Shown here piece by piece: positions 47,938 to 58,751 of a stretch of DNA of 64,000 nt; the stretch's first letter is position 1, and each line of letters begins with the position of its first letter. Under the pieces are notes generated by a model. The model was not told the DNA's origin. It made no database searches and saw nothing but the letters and a program-made list of their open reading frames with translations. Position numbers and translations under genes: made by a program. The DNA lies in contig JADIYN010000016.1 of the NCBI GenBank assembly GCA_016705335.1, positions 53,239 through 117,238 on the forward strand, in the 5' to 3' direction. This DNA comes from Draconibacterium sp. (GTDB lineage: Bacteria > Bacteroidota > Bacteroidia > Bacteroidales > Prolixibacteraceae).

Positions 47938-49476
47938 TTATTTATCAAGCGCTTTCATCCGAAACTTTTCCATTTCCGCCATTTCATGTTCATTTTTAAA
48001 AATTAATTCTATTTCCTTAACAATTTCGGGATTTTGGGATGAAATATCGTTCAGTTCCTGAATATCTGATTCAAGATTATACAATCGGATTTGCAAACTG
48101 TCTTTATCAATATTTTTTCTGATCCCTTTCCATTTTCCCATGCGAACTGCCTGTTGCCCGCCCGATTCAGGAAATTCCCAATACAAAAAGTCGTGTTTTT
48201 CCTGGTTTTTCAACCCGATAAGTGTTGGAAGAAAACTTTTTCCATCGATATCATTTGGAGCCTGAACTCCTGTAATTTCGCACAAGGTTGGTAAAACATC
48301 ATAAAATGCCGAAATGAGATCAGATTTTGTTCCGGGTTTAATTTTTCCGGGCCACTGGGCAATCATGGGTACACGTATTCCACCTTCGTTAACATTTCCC
48401 TTTCCCCAGCCAAATTCACTCTTAAACGGTTTGGCACTGTCGAACCACGGAGAATCAGCGCCACCGCTATAAGTTGGCCCATTGTCGCTTGTAAAAATAA
48501 TGATCGTATTTTCATACAAACCCAGATTTTTAAGAGTCGCAACAATTTCTCCAACCTGTTCATCAAGATAAGAAACCATCGCGGCATAACAGGCGTGAGG
48601 ATAACGATGCGGAAAGTACCCTTTGTTCCCAATATAAGGTTCTTCATCGCCAAATTTTTTAAGATAATAATCAACCCACCGTTTTGGCGCCTGCAGCGGA
48701 TTGTGCGGAATTGGCGATGCATAATACATAAAAAACGGGTTATCTTTATTTTCTTTAATAAAATTAAGAACTTCCTTTTGCATCAAATCGGGAGAATAAT
48801 CAGTAAGCCAATAATTGGCGTAAGATTCAGTATTATAAATATCCGCTCCCTCCTGAAGTTTTGTATTTGGTGGAACCATTTTATTGTTTAACAATACTGT
48901 TGTTGTGTCTTTCCATAAATGAACGGGGAAAAAGGTGTGCGCCTGCCGTTGGCAATTGTAACCGTAAAAAAAATCGAAGCCTTGTTTGTTAGGTATTCCT
49001 TCGGATAAAGGAGCACCCAATCCCCATTTTCCAACAACAGCGGTTTTATAACCAGCACTTTGAAGTAAAGTTCCAATGGTAGTTGTCCCCGGTTTTAAAG
49101 GTCGTTGTCCTTCCAGATTTGGGTCTTTTGTCATGGCTTCAAAATCCCAGACCGGACCACGGTCGGCCCACTCATCATTTCCACGGATTTGGGAATGACC
49201 CAAATGTTTTCCTGTCAGCAAAACACAACGTGATGGGGCACAAACCGGAGCTCCAGAATAATGCTGAGTAAAGCGCATTCCATTGGTTGCCAAAGCATCA
49301 ATATTTGGCGTTTCAATTTTTTGTTGTCCGTAACAACCTAATTCAGCATAACCCAAATCATCAGCAAGAATGTATATAATGTTGGGTTGATCAGGTTTTT
49401 CTTTCACCGACATATTGCAGGAGACACCGAAAATCAGGAGAAAAATCGACAAAGCTTGAAAAATAATTGATTTCAT
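47938..49476 (-). CDS. lipoprotein arylsulfatase, S1 family
   Basis: Secreted, lipid-anchored sulfatase (signal ending LLIFGVSC, Cys20). Metal site ILADDLGYAELGCYG (Asp39-40), formylglycine site CAPSR with Cys79, GKHLGHSQIRGND, VGKWGLG and the late SDNGPTYSGG are complete. 512 residues. The CAPSRxxLLTG-HxGH pattern resembles the S1_16-type arylsulfatases; the subfamily is a guess. It is separate from the other glycan genes. Confidence 0.93.
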   Translation of the reverse strand: MKSIIFQALSIFLLIFGVSCNMSVKEKPDQPNIIYILADDLGYAELGCYGQQKIETPNIDALATNGMRFTQHYSGAPVCAPSRCVLLTGKHLGHSQIRGNDEWADRGPVWDFEAMTKDPNLEGQRPLKPGTTTIGTLLQSAGYKTAVVGKWGLGAPLSEGIPNKQGFDFFYGYNCQRQAHTFFPVHLWKDTTTVLLNNKMVPPNTKLQEGADIYNTESYANYWLTDYSPDLMQKEVLNFIKENKDNPFFMYYASPIPHNPLQAPKRWVDYYLKKFGDEEPYIGNKGYFPHRYPHACYAAMVSYLDEQVGEIVATLKNLGLYENTIIIFTSDNGPTYSGGADSPWFDSAKPFKSEFGWGKGNVNEGGIRVPMIAQWPGKIKPGTKSDLISAFYDVLPTLCEITGVQAPNDIDGKSFLPTLIGLKNQEKHDFLYWEFPESGGQQAVRMGKWKGIRKNIDKDSLQIRLYNLESDIQELNDISSQNPEIVKEIELIFKNEHEMAEMEKFRMKALDK

Positions 49477-49639
49477 GAGATGTTAAAGTTGATTATATAG
49501 CAAATTTAGCATTTCAATTCAATAACAGTTAATTCAAAATTACACTGATTTCTCTCATCTATTTTTATGTTTTCCTTTTGTTCTTTTGCGCGCTTAATTC
49601 TGAAATACTTACTTTGCAATGTTTTTCATACAATTACTC

Positions 49640-50496
49640 ATGAAACATAAATTCGCTGAATCAATAAAAGATTATGTATTCATAACCTTTGGTTTGTTGC
49701 TTTTTGTATTGGGTTGGCTTTTATTTCTGATACCTGCCGAAATTACGGGAGGTGGTGTAAGTGGTATTGCAGCTGTTATTTTCTTTGCAACAAAAATCCC
49801 TGTAAGTGTTACATTCTTAATCATTAACGTGATATTAGTGTTGGTTGCCATTAAAATCCTTGGCGCCAGTTTTGGCGTAAAAACCATTTACAGCATTGCA
49901 GTGCTAACCGTTTTTTTCGCTGTATTTCAAAATATACTGGAAAAGCCAATTGTTGATGATACTTTTCTTTCGGCAGTTTTGGGTGGTATGATGGGCGGAA
50001 TTGGCCTCGGTGTCGTTTTTTCACGTGGCGGAAGTACAGGAGGAACTGACATTTTCGCGATGGTAATAATGAAATACCGCAATGTAAGCCCCGGAAAAAT
50101 CATCATGCTTTGCGATGTAATAATTATAGGTTCATCCTATTTTGTGTTTCAATCGCCCGAAAAACTGGTTTACGGGTACGTTTCAATGTGGGTGGTTTCA
50201 TATTCGCTTGATTCATTTTTAAGTGGATCAAACCGTTCAGCACAAATGTTTATCGTTTCGAAAAAATACGAAGAGATTGCTGATTATATCAATAACGAGG
50301 CGATCCGCGGTGTTACTATCCTAAACGGCACCGGTTGGTACACAAAAGAGGAATCAAAATCGTAATGTCAGTAGTTAAAAAACGCGAAACCAGTGCCATC
50401 TTCCGTAAAATAAAAGAAATCGATCCCGAAGCGTTTATCACAATGGGAAGTGTAATGGGCGTTTACGGACAAGGATTTGAGCAACTTAAGTTTTGA
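49640..50496 (+). CDS. YitT-family membrane protein, one frameshift
   Basis: Inner-membrane protein with an N-terminal YitT membrane domain (about five or six segments; ITGGGVSGIAAVIFF, SRGGSTGGTDIFA) and a C-terminal DUF2179 domain. The frame breaks near 50359, where one A is missing; corrected it continues ESKIVMSVVKKRETSAIF and ends at 50496. The start at 49640 (MKHKFAESIKDY) is preferred over 49619. Function unknown. Confidence 0.87.
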
Positions 50497-50559
50497 AAAT
50501 AGTAGTGAGTACAGAGTATCAAGTATCAAGACAAGAATCCACAACCCAGTATCCAGACC

Positions 50560-51528
50560 TCACTTTGTCAGTTTTTCAAATAAATCTCTGAAAATAGCAT
50601 CGCGGTTGAGAGAAGTTGCCATCCGTATAAAATGTCTTGAGTGATCGACACTAAATGTTTTCTGTTCGGTAAGAATCGGACTGTGTACCAAATCAGTTGA
50701 AACCCATGATGAATTTACCAGCCAGGCAACTGCCGAAACGTCCCAGATTACTTTCGACCAGGCTTTTTGTCCACCACTATATTCCAGTACAATTTTGTAC
50801 AGGTAATCGGAAAGTTCGTTTTTTCCTTCCAGATAATATTTCAATTCCGGAATTGTTGTATGTAAATGCGAAACCACATTTTGGCATGGCAAAGTAACAA
50901 ACGGAACACCTGAGTTAAATACAACCTGTGCTGCCACAACGTCCTGTTGCAGATTGAACTCCCATTGGTGCGGCCAGTACAAAGCGTTGCCTCCCAACCA
51001 AACAACAACAATTCTTTCGATGATTTTTGGTTCTGTTAAAATTGCTGATGCAATGTTTGTAATGCAGCCAATTGGAACAACATAAAGTGGATTTTCGGGA
51101 CTACTTGCCATTGCCTTTTTTATAAGGTCATCAACTGCCGGACTTTTAACAGGCGTTTCAATACTTTCCAAATATCTGTTGGAGCCCCTGAAAGCAAAAC
51201 CGTCAGCAGATTTATTCATGAATTTTAATAAACGTAATATTTCCTCGTAGCTTTTTTCCATGCCATCGCCTGCATTTGCCGAACGGTCGTTGTGAAACGG
51301 TGCTGCATAAACCGCCTGTAAATCAATTTTATCACGTGAAAGCAAAGCATAAACCAGCGCAAACTGGTCATCTACTTCATTATAGGTATCGGTATCCAAA
51401 ACCATTTTAATTTTACCTGTCGGAGGTGTCAGTTTTTTTATACGGACTGCTTCATCAATTTTTGGATAGTTTTGGGCATTGCCGGTAACAAGCAGAAAAA
51501 CAAATAATACGGAAAGGATTGATTTCAT
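50560..51528 (-). CDS. secreted inosine-uridine-type nucleoside hydrolase
   Basis: Hydrolyses N-glycosidic bonds of ribonucleosides. A signal peptide (MKSILSVLFVFLLVTGNAQ) places it outside the cytoplasm. The calcium site DTDTYNEVDDQ starts at Asp45. 322 residues; the later VIWDVSAVAW holds the second Asp region. Next to the sugar isomerase-like gene, 26 bp apart on the same strand. Confidence 0.9.
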   Translation of the reverse strand: MKSILSVLFVFLLVTGNAQNYPKIDEAVRIKKLTPPTGKIKMVLDTDTYNEVDDQFALVYALLSRDKIDLQAVYAAPFHNDRSANAGDGMEKSYEEILRLLKFMNKSADGFAFRGSNRYLESIETPVKSPAVDDLIKKAMASSPENPLYVVPIGCITNIASAILTEPKIIERIVVVWLGGNALYWPHQWEFNLQQDVVAAQVVFNSGVPFVTLPCQNVVSHLHTTIPELKYYLEGKNELSDYLYKIVLEYSGGQKAWSKVIWDVSAVAWLVNSSWVSTDLVHSPILTEQKTFSVDHSRHFIRMATSLNRDAIFRDLFEKLTK

Positions 51529-51554
51529 TTTATTTTTTATTGGTTTTTACAATA

Positions 51555-52544
51555 TTAAAACTGTTTCATGTATTCAAGAAATATTTTGGCTGTTTTATCA
51601 AGGTTTTCGATTGAACCGCCGCCATCCAAAACTTCACACATTTCGTAAACAACCCATCCCTGGTAACCGATTTCTTTGAGAGCAGAAAACCATGTTTTAT
51701 AATCGATAATTCCCTGTCCCATCGGAACAGCGCGCATTACAGCTTGTTCAGCCTGATAATTGGTGAGGTTGTTTACATAACTGAATCGTGGGTGCGAAAC
51801 ATAATCGGCAGCAATTGTATTTGCTAAAAATGGCTTCATTTTTAAAACCGATTCACGAAGTTGTTTGGCATTCAATCCTTCAAGCGACGGAGACCAGGCA
51901 TCCCAGCCAGCTAAAACATTGGGCAAATTCACTTCTTTTAAGAGCCAGTACATTGCATCATGATGCAATGCAATATCGTGATGGTTCTGAACAACAAGTG
52001 TTACGCCTTGTTCAGCCGCAAGTTTACCGGCCATCTTTAATCCCGAAACTACTTCAGCATATTGCTTATCGTAAGGAATTCCGGGACGTTCGTAACCGGT
52101 AAAAACTCTTACCATGTTTGTACCCAGATCTTTTGCCAGTTCAGCAATTTCACCAACCCAGCTTGCCTGGATTTCAGCGTTCGGAATTCCGGGTTTATCA
52201 ATTCCGGCAGTAAAATCGGTGTAACCAGCCAATCCAACAAGTGTTAAACCCAGTGAATCGATTTTAGCTTTTAATCTGGCACGCGCTGCTTTGTCATAAT
52301 CGTGAGGTGAAACATGCGGGCGTTTTGCAACAAGCATTACACCTTCGTACCCCAGTTCTTTGGCTTTAACTAAAAACTCATCAACTGAAAGTGGAGTTTG
52401 TCCGCGCCAAATCCCCAAATAACTTACTGAATGAAGACAGGTTTTTACTTTGAAATCAGCCGGATTTCCAGATGGGGTTTTCTGAGCAGAGGAGGGAAGG
52501 AATGAAATTGTAAGAGCTACAATTATCAGAATTAAGTTTTTCAT
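51555..52544 (-). CDS. secreted sugar phosphate isomerase/epimerase-like (AP endonuclease 2 fold) protein
   Basis: TIM barrel of the xylose isomerase-like group, exported by a signal peptide (MKNLILIIVALTISFLPSSA). Motifs: ELGYEGVMLV near the N-terminus, VVQNHHDIALHHDAMY, LAGWDAWSPSLEG and GWVVYEMCEVLDGGGS. 329 residues. Substrate unknown. Likely cotranscribed with the nucleoside hydrolase. Confidence 0.86.
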   Translation of the reverse strand: MKNLILIIVALTISFLPSSAQKTPSGNPADFKVKTCLHSVSYLGIWRGQTPLSVDEFLVKAKELGYEGVMLVAKRPHVSPHDYDKAARARLKAKIDSLGLTLVGLAGYTDFTAGIDKPGIPNAEIQASWVGEIAELAKDLGTNMVRVFTGYERPGIPYDKQYAEVVSGLKMAGKLAAEQGVTLVVQNHHDIALHHDAMYWLLKEVNLPNVLAGWDAWSPSLEGLNAKQLRESVLKMKPFLANTIAADYVSHPRFSYVNNLTNYQAEQAVMRAVPMGQGIIDYKTWFSALKEIGYQGWVVYEMCEVLDGGGSIENLDKTAKIFLEYMKQF

Positions 52545-52607
52545 TTTTAAAAGTTTACTTGTTTAAAAACTGGAAATTCTATGTGTAAGTTTCATTTAAG
52601 TTGTACT

Positions 52608-53081
52608 TCAGGAATTCTTTCCTGATTTTTCAATACTCAACAAAAATTTGCTTTTTGGAGCATAATTAAAAATCAATTTATCTCCAATATCGCAACTGTC
52701 AAATAAATCTTTGTTTACAGTCAAATTCACGTTGTCAACAGTAAAAACATATTTCAGAGTTACCGTTGTTTTGTAGTAGTCTGTAATTATATCTTTATTC
52801 TGAAGTGTTTTTATTGTCTGAATTTTTTCACTATTCAGAATATCAGAATAGTATTTCCAATTTAATCCGAAAAATAATATAACAGAAAGGAAAAGGACTG
52901 CTAAACCAATTATAACAGCAATTTGAAAATTAATTGCCTGGGGTTTTGAATCAAAGTATAATTCGTAAATAGTTACTCCTGTGATAGTTCCGAAAATAAA
53001 TAAAATCGTAGATATCAAATAACTCATACTGCATTGATTTCTTAAATCTTTTATGTCTTGTGTTGATAAACTTCTGTGCAT
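52608..53081 (-). CDS. hypothetical two-helix membrane protein
   Basis: 157 residues; two membrane helices (YLISTILFIFGTITGVTIYE and FQIAVIIGLAVLFLSVILFF) and a C-terminal soluble beta-rich part (VNLTVNKDLFDSCDIGDKLI). Not recognised. 63 bp upstream of the isomerase-like gene on the same strand. Confidence 0.6.
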   Translation of the reverse strand: MHRSLSTQDIKDLRNQCSMSYLISTILFIFGTITGVTIYELYFDSKPQAINFQIAVIIGLAVLFLSVILFFGLNWKYYSDILNSEKIQTIKTLQNKDIITDYYKTTVTLKYVFTVDNVNLTVNKDLFDSCDIGDKLIFNYAPKSKFLLSIEKSGKNS

Positions 53082-53207
53082 GTTGAATTTATTTTTAACA
53101 GATGGTTAATTTTAAAAAGCTGTTAATGATTACTTCTCACTTTTTCAAATACGGTTCATCTTCATTCTAAAACACCTCAACATTAGAATTTAACCCGTCT
53201 TTTAAGT

Positions 53208-54041
53208 CTATTTTTGAAGAGTTTTTATTTCCTCCAGCAGTATTTCATAAGCCGGAGAAGCCATTCCTCCATGATCGAAACTATCCAGTTCATAAAGTTT
53301 TGTTTTCTGATGCCCGGCAACTTTCATCATCCGCATCATGTATGCGTTTTCTTCGTAACGGCCAAGCATTTCACGTTCACGGTCGCCTGTTATTAAAATG
53401 AGTGGCGGTGCATCAGCCCGAACATGGTAAAGTGGGGCAAACTCATCAACAACCGGCTGTGTGTCAGGTATTCCGCGTTCTTTTCTAATCGTCATGTGTG
53501 TAATGCAGTGACCGCTGAACGGGATGAGCATTGCAATCCGGTTGGCATCAATTTCGTATTTTGCCAGCCACTGTTTATCAAAACCAACCATACTTGTCAG
53601 ATAACCACCTGCCGAATGACCGGAAACAACAATTTTTGCCGGGTCGCCACCAAACTCTGCAATGTGGTTAAAAGTCCAGGCAACAGCGGCAGCAGCATCT
53701 TCAATGTATGCCGGACAATTCACTTTTGGGTTCAGCCGGTAATTTACAGCCACAACTGCAATCCCCTTGTGTTTAAGTTTCTCCGAAATGTGTTTTTCAC
53801 CCCCGGTAATTCCGCCACCATGAAACCAAACAACGGTTGTTAATCCTTTTTTGTCAACAGGGTAGTAAATATCCAACTTGCAGCGCTCAGCAATATATTC
53901 ATCATTATTTGCCTCAACTGCGGTTCGGTATAAAATGTTTTCTTTGAATAAATAACCTTGATTTTCCTGTGCATTGATTGCCTGTGGTTGCAAAGTCAAC
54001 AAAATGGAAACAAGGAATAAAAGTGTTGAAAATGATTTCAT
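53208..54041 (-). CDS. secreted alpha/beta hydrolase (BD-FAE/esterase type)
   Basis: Exported esterase (signal ending PQAINA). Oxyanion motif VVWFHGGGITGGEKH, nucleophile VVSGHSAGGYLTS, acid in LILITGDRERE and histidine in SFDHGGMASP. 277 residues. Possible carbohydrate esterase given the surroundings; substrate unknown. Confidence 0.88.
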   Translation of the reverse strand: MKSFSTLLFLVSILLTLQPQAINAQENQGYLFKENILYRTAVEANNDEYIAERCKLDIYYPVDKKGLTTVVWFHGGGITGGEKHISEKLKHKGIAVVAVNYRLNPKVNCPAYIEDAAAAVAWTFNHIAEFGGDPAKIVVSGHSAGGYLTSMVGFDKQWLAKYEIDANRIAMLIPFSGHCITHMTIRKERGIPDTQPVVDEFAPLYHVRADAPPLILITGDREREMLGRYEENAYMMRMMKVAGHQKTKLYELDSFDHGGMASPAYEILLEEIKTLQK

Positions 54042-54251
54042 ATTATTGATTTAATTTTTTTGTTGAAATAGTACTGCTTCAAATATAGGAAAAGTGAGTT
54101 AAACCACATAGACACATTGTAAACATGAAAACAAAGCGGGCTTTTTCCCTGGTGTTTTCGTTACATGCCTATTAAATAAACCTATATGTACTGCTCAGCC
54201 AATGTGGTTTAAAAGAAAAAAAATACATTTGTCGCCCTAATACAAAACAAA

Positions 54252-55150
54252 ATGTGGGCATTTGCCGGATTATTATCTGCTTTATTCCTTGGAATTTATG
54301 ATATTTTCAAAAAGACTTCGCTAAACGGCAATGCAGTTATGCCTGTTCTGTTTTTTGCAACGCTTACAAGTACCTTCATCTTTTTGCCGGTTGTTGTTGG
54401 CTCACTATTTTTCCCTGAAACTTTTTCTGCCATTGGACTTTACTCACCTAAACTCGACTTTGCGCAGCATTTGCAGGTTTTTCTAAAATCAGTAATTGTA
54501 GTTTCGAGTTGGATTCTAGCATTTTTGCAATGAAACATCTGCCGGTTACTGTTTTTTCGCCCATTCGTGCAACCGGACCGTTTTGGACATTAATCGGTGC
54601 ACTTATTATTTTTCACGAAAAACTAAATTTTTTGCAGTGGATTGGAGTGCTTGTTACATTGTTGTTCTTTTTCCTCTTTTCGACAACAGGAAAAAAAGAG
54701 GGTATTGAGTACAAAAACAATAAATGGATCTGGTATATTGTTGGTGGTACGTTGCTTGGCGCGGTGAGCGGGCTTTACGATAAATTTATTATTGCGCGCA
54801 TCGACAGGATTGCAGTTCAGGCCTGGTTTTCGTTTTACCAGGTAGTAATTTTGTTGCCGGTGCTCGCCATTTTTTGGTTTCCCGGTCGAAAAAAAACCAC
54901 TCCTTTTCGATGGCGATGGTCAATTCCGGCCATTGGCCTGACATTGGTAATTGCCGATTTCCTTTATTTCTATGCGCTGAGTTACGATGGATCGATGATT
55001 TCAATTATTGCAGCCTTGCGTCGGGTCAGCGTGCTTGTAACATTTGGTTTTGGTGCTTTTGTTCTTGGAGAAGTCAATCTGAAACAAAAGGGAATATTTT
55101 TACTAGGCATTTTAGCCGGCACTTTGCTGATGACGCTGGGGAGCAGCTGA
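54252..55150 (+). CDS. EamA/DMT-superfamily transporter, one frameshift
   Basis: Inner-membrane transporter with ten predicted helices in two EamA repeats. The first frame holds the start (MWAFAGLLSALFLGIYDIFKK) and stops near 54533; the second continues from FAMKHLPVTVFSPIRATGP. One T is missing in the T-run near 54522 (corrected ILAFFAMKHLPV). About 299 residues. Substrate unknown. Confidence 0.87.
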
Positions 55151-55154
55151 TTAT

Positions 55155-55193
55155 AAAAAAAGGGAAATTTGCATATTGCAATTTTCCCTTTTT
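55155..55193. terminator. bidirectional terminator between EamA and POT genes
   Basis: Inverted repeat AAAAAGGGAAATTTGC/GCAATTTTCCCTTTTT with one mismatch, flanked by A and T runs. Confidence 0.8.
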
Positions 55194-55213
55194 CAAATTC
55201 ATAACTCAAACCG

Positions 55214-56993
55214 TTACTTTGTCAATCTCTCCAACCTTTTCATTATTGAGAAAATGAAAGCAGCAGAAACCAAACAACAGGCAACAAAAATGGCCCAGAG
55301 TTGCCAGATTTCAATTTTGTCCCAGAAGTAACTTCCTACACCAAGCAACTTGTTTCCGACTGCTGTAGCCAATAACCAACCACCCTGCATCAAACCCTGA
55401 AACGGCTGGTGAAACTTTTGAAACAAATGACAATCCCATCGGGCTGAGGAACAATTCAGCAATGGTTAAAATAAGGTAACTGTTGATTAACCAATATGGC
55501 GAAACCCTTGAGGAATCGGGAACCGGAGCGCCGTTCAATTCAAATGGGGAAACAATATCAAGAGAACTAACAAGCATAATTGTAAATCCAACTGCAGCAA
55601 TTATCATCCCGATACCTATTTTTTTTGGGGTCGAAGGTTCTTTGCTACGGTTAGCCAGCCATGTAAAAATTCCCATCACAAGGAATGTCAGCGAAACGAT
55701 AAACAGCGGGTTAAACGACTGGAAAACTTCGGGTTGAATATCGTTACTGACCTGTGCCTGATTGTAAAAATACCAAGTGGCAGCACCAAAAATTACAAAC
55801 ATTGCACCACCAATAATTTTGTTTTTTGCAACTCCCTTTTTAAGCAATAAAACCAACCCAGCAATTGTACCTATAAATGCAAGTATATTCCACATATCAA
55901 AAAACAGGTACGTAAATGCAATAACTGCTTTATCTGTGTAATCGCGGGCAAAAAAGGTCATAGTTAAACCGTTTTGGTGGAATGACATCCAAAAGAAAAT
56001 AACTACTAAAAATACAAGTAACATTGCTGTAATACGCGGGCGCTCGTCTTTGTTTGAAATTTGTAAAATCCAGGCCACAAAACCTGCAAACAAACCAAAA
56101 GCAAAACCAATATCAACATTACCAAGTAAGAAGTAAAATACTAAAACTGTGGCTGCCATAACCGCTGCTGAAATTAAAATCTTCACAAAACCGCCACTTA
56201 CTTTTATCTCTTTTTCAGTAGTCGAAACCTCTTTATTTGGCAGCAGTTTATTAAAGAAAATATATACGGTTAACGAAACCAACATGGCGCCGGCAGCAAC
56301 TGCAAACGCATAATTGTAGCCTCGGGAAAAAACATCGATATATTGTTGTGCAAATGCGGCCAGATCAGTTACGGGACCGCCTACATTTGCGGCATTCGCG
56401 AGTTCCTGAAATTTTGCCGTATCAGCAAGTTTTCCGTTTATCATTTGGTGGCAAAGTGCAGGTAAACTTCCATCGTGATTGAAACCGTTGGATTTTAACC
56501 ACCAGTTGCGTGCTGCATTTGCGGCGAACGGAGCAAAAAAAGGCACCGATATTTATTCCCATGTAAAAAAGCAAATAGGCTTTGTCGCGTAATTTTTCAT
56601 ATTTAGGGTCGTCATACATTTGTCCGACAACTGCCTGCAGATTGCCTTTAAACAAACCATTACCCAGCGCTATTGTAAACAGGAAAACCACGGTCAATGT
56701 CAGTGACATCCCGGAATTGCCATCATTACATAACCAAGAAACATGATAATAATTCCCGTCATTATTACGGTCTTATACTTTTTTGTGGCATCGGCAAGAA
56801 TACCGCCAAACAGTGCCAGTGCGTAAATTGCAAAATAAAACCAGCTGTAAATTTTGCCGGCTGTTTCTGCATTTACATCGAACTTTGCCTGAAGGAAAAG
56901 CACAAGAATTGCCATCATTGTATAAAATCCAAACCGTTCGCCCATGTTGGCGAAAAATGCTACAACTAAACCTTTCGGATGATTTTTAAACAT
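55214..56993 (-). pseudogene. POT/PTR-family proton-dependent oligopeptide transporter, three frameshifts
   Basis: Inner-membrane MFS protein that imports di- and tripeptides with protons. N-terminus MFKNHPKGLVVAFFANMGERF bears the ExxERF-like motif (GERFGFY). The following helices, GNGLFKGNLQAVVGQMYDD and the late FLSPMGLSFVSKVSP signature are intact but spread over three frames, with breaks near 56703, 56540 and 55400. Together about 590 residues. The breaks are probably indels rather than decay, as all pieces keep normal sequence. Confidence 0.87.
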
Positions 56994-57095
56994 GTTTCTT
57001 AAGTTTTGATTGATTAATAATTACGTTATTTCAGCGTTGGCAAATATAGAAATCTTTTGTACTTATTAAAGTTGATAAAGGTCAGTTTCAAAGTG

Positions 57096-58319
57096 TTAAA
57101 TTGAAAAAAGAGAGTTGCTGTTTTTTGTGTATTTATATGATTTTACAGAAAGTGGAAAGTTGGGGTACCCTTCGGTAAATTTTGAATATTTTTTGATGTT
57201 GAAATTTCTCTCCTCAAATTTACATTCGAGTGCGAAACCCTTCTCAAATTGGGTTGAAACCACAAAATCAACTTCATTTCCATCAGCAGTGCGCCAAAAG
57301 CGGATTTCATCGGTTGCATATTTATTACGAAGTTGCAAAAACACATAATTCTCAATCAATTCGCCCTTATCAATTCTGAATTCAATGGGTTCAAACTGAT
57401 TCAACAAAATGTTTCTCATTCCCAGATCGTTGAAATAAGCAACAGGCATTTTTGTAAGTTCCTTTTTCACATTCCGGTAAAATGGCCGTGTTAAATGAAT
57501 ATGGAAAGTTTTCCGCAATGTTGTTATGTAGTTTTCTATCGCAGTTGTAGATAATTGTAACGATGTAGAAAATTGGTTGATGTTTAATAAGTTACCGGTT
57601 TGTGACGCCAGCATTTTTAATAAGAAGTAATATTTTTCTTCGTTTTTTATACCGCTTTCCAAAATATCCCGTTTGATAAACGACTGCGATAACTCTGTTA
57701 AAAGAGTTTTTTTCCTTTCAACAGTTTCTGAAAGTACAACTGCCGGATAACCACCAAACGTGAGATATTCATCTAAAAGTTGTTTGATTTTATTAATTTG
57801 AAGCGAGTTATAATTTTCCCTTTTCCTGATTTCATCGAGTTCGGCAACAAGTTTTTCATCTCCTGTTCTAAAATGAATAAATTCTTCAAAACTCAAGGTA
57901 TAAAGATTATAAATCTGCTTTCTTCCGGCCAACGAATCCTTAAATTTTTGGTCGATATAAAAAGCACTGCTTCCACTGCAGATTATTTTTATTTTTTCAA
58001 AATGAATATCAAAATGATATTTTAAAAAATTGGTTGGATTTTGCAAGTATTGAATCTCGTCGATTAATACAAATATTTTCTGTTTTGATGAAGGAAGCAT
58101 GGAAAAAAGCTCTTCAGGATGAGAATCCAATCGGGCGAGAATTTGCGGATCTTCAAGCGAGATATAAAAAACCGGTTGACTTTGTTTTCCAAATAATCCT
58201 GTAACAATTTTAAAAACCGATGTTTTCCCGCATTGCCGCGGACCAACAATTACACCGAATTCTTTATAATCCAGGTTTTTAATTATGGTATTTAATATAT
58301 TCCTTGAAATTAATTCCAT
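57096..58319 (-). CDS. AAA_14/DUF4143 solitary ATPase
   Basis: 407-residue P-loop ATPase of the common archaeal and Bacteroidota type. Walker A GPRQCGKTS at 26-34, Walker B KIFVLIDEIQYL near 81-92, sensor-like CSGSSAF near 114-120. The C-terminal DUF4143 part has FGGYPAVV and the nuclease-like ENYVFLQLRNKY...WRTADGNEVDFVV, ALECKF. Function unknown; may be a defence or toxin-like element. Two 23-24-bp repeats lie just upstream. Confidence 0.9.
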   Translation of the reverse strand: MELISRNILNTIIKNLDYKEFGVIVGPRQCGKTSVFKIVTGLFGKQSQPVFYISLEDPQILARLDSHPEELFSMLPSSKQKIFVLIDEIQYLQNPTNFLKYHFDIHFEKIKIICSGSSAFYIDQKFKDSLAGRKQIYNLYTLSFEEFIHFRTGDEKLVAELDEIRKRENYNSLQINKIKQLLDEYLTFGGYPAVVLSETVERKKTLLTELSQSFIKRDILESGIKNEEKYYFLLKMLASQTGNLLNINQFSTSLQLSTTAIENYITTLRKTFHIHLTRPFYRNVKKELTKMPVAYFNDLGMRNILLNQFEPIEFRIDKGELIENYVFLQLRNKYATDEIRFWRTADGNEVDFVVSTQFEKGFALECKFEERNFNIKKYSKFTEGYPNFPLSVKSYKYTKNSNSLFSI

Positions 58320-58361
58320 GTTGCAAAAGTAAGGATATTTCGATAATATTTACTTTCAAAA

Positions 58362-58416
58362 TGAAAATTATCCGATATTTTTCATTTATAAAGTGAAGAT
58401 TATCCGATATTTTCAT
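58362..58416. promoter_or_regulatory. two operator-like repeats upstream of the solitary ATPase
   Basis: Direct copies TGAAAATTATCCGATATTTT and TGAAGATTATCCGATATTTT at 58362-58385 and 58394-58416, each with an imperfect dyad (TGAAAA...TTTTCAT). They start 32 bp apart and lie 43-97 bp before the ATG. A third, degenerate half may lie at 58332-58358. Confidence 0.6.
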
Positions 58417-58751
58417 CTGCCAAATAAAATATATCGTTAATGAAGTTCATTTTGAACGGCCAACCAAACTTTTCCGAGATAAAACAATACCAGTTTTGAA
58501 TAAATATTTTGAATTAGGCATTTAAATGATACAACTAAAAATGAGGCTAAAGCCATATTTTACAGCAACTTATGTAATCCGTCAGCTAAATTATCGGGAG
58601 ACGGCAATAAAATACAACTAAGTTTTTATTTGAAAATAGAAATTGCCGTTCACTTTAGTGAACGGATTTAATGAATGCCAATGACTGTTGGGTTTTAACC
58701 CCATTTTGTTATAGTTTTTAATTATTGACAAAGTGCCTAATTCAATAAAAA
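58417..58751. other. intergenic region with a palindrome cluster
   Basis: Holds the palindromic block listed at 58545-58703; no coding signs. No promoter could be assigned. Confidence 0.5.
58545..58703. repeat. cluster of four REP-like palindromes
   Basis: GGCTAAAGCC at 58545-58554, CCGTC...GACGG at about 58576-58606, CCGTTCACTTTAGTGAACGG at 58646-58665, and GGGTTTTAACCC at 58690-58701. The GGCTAAAGCC core is shared with the cluster at 11511-11645. Confidence 0.65.
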
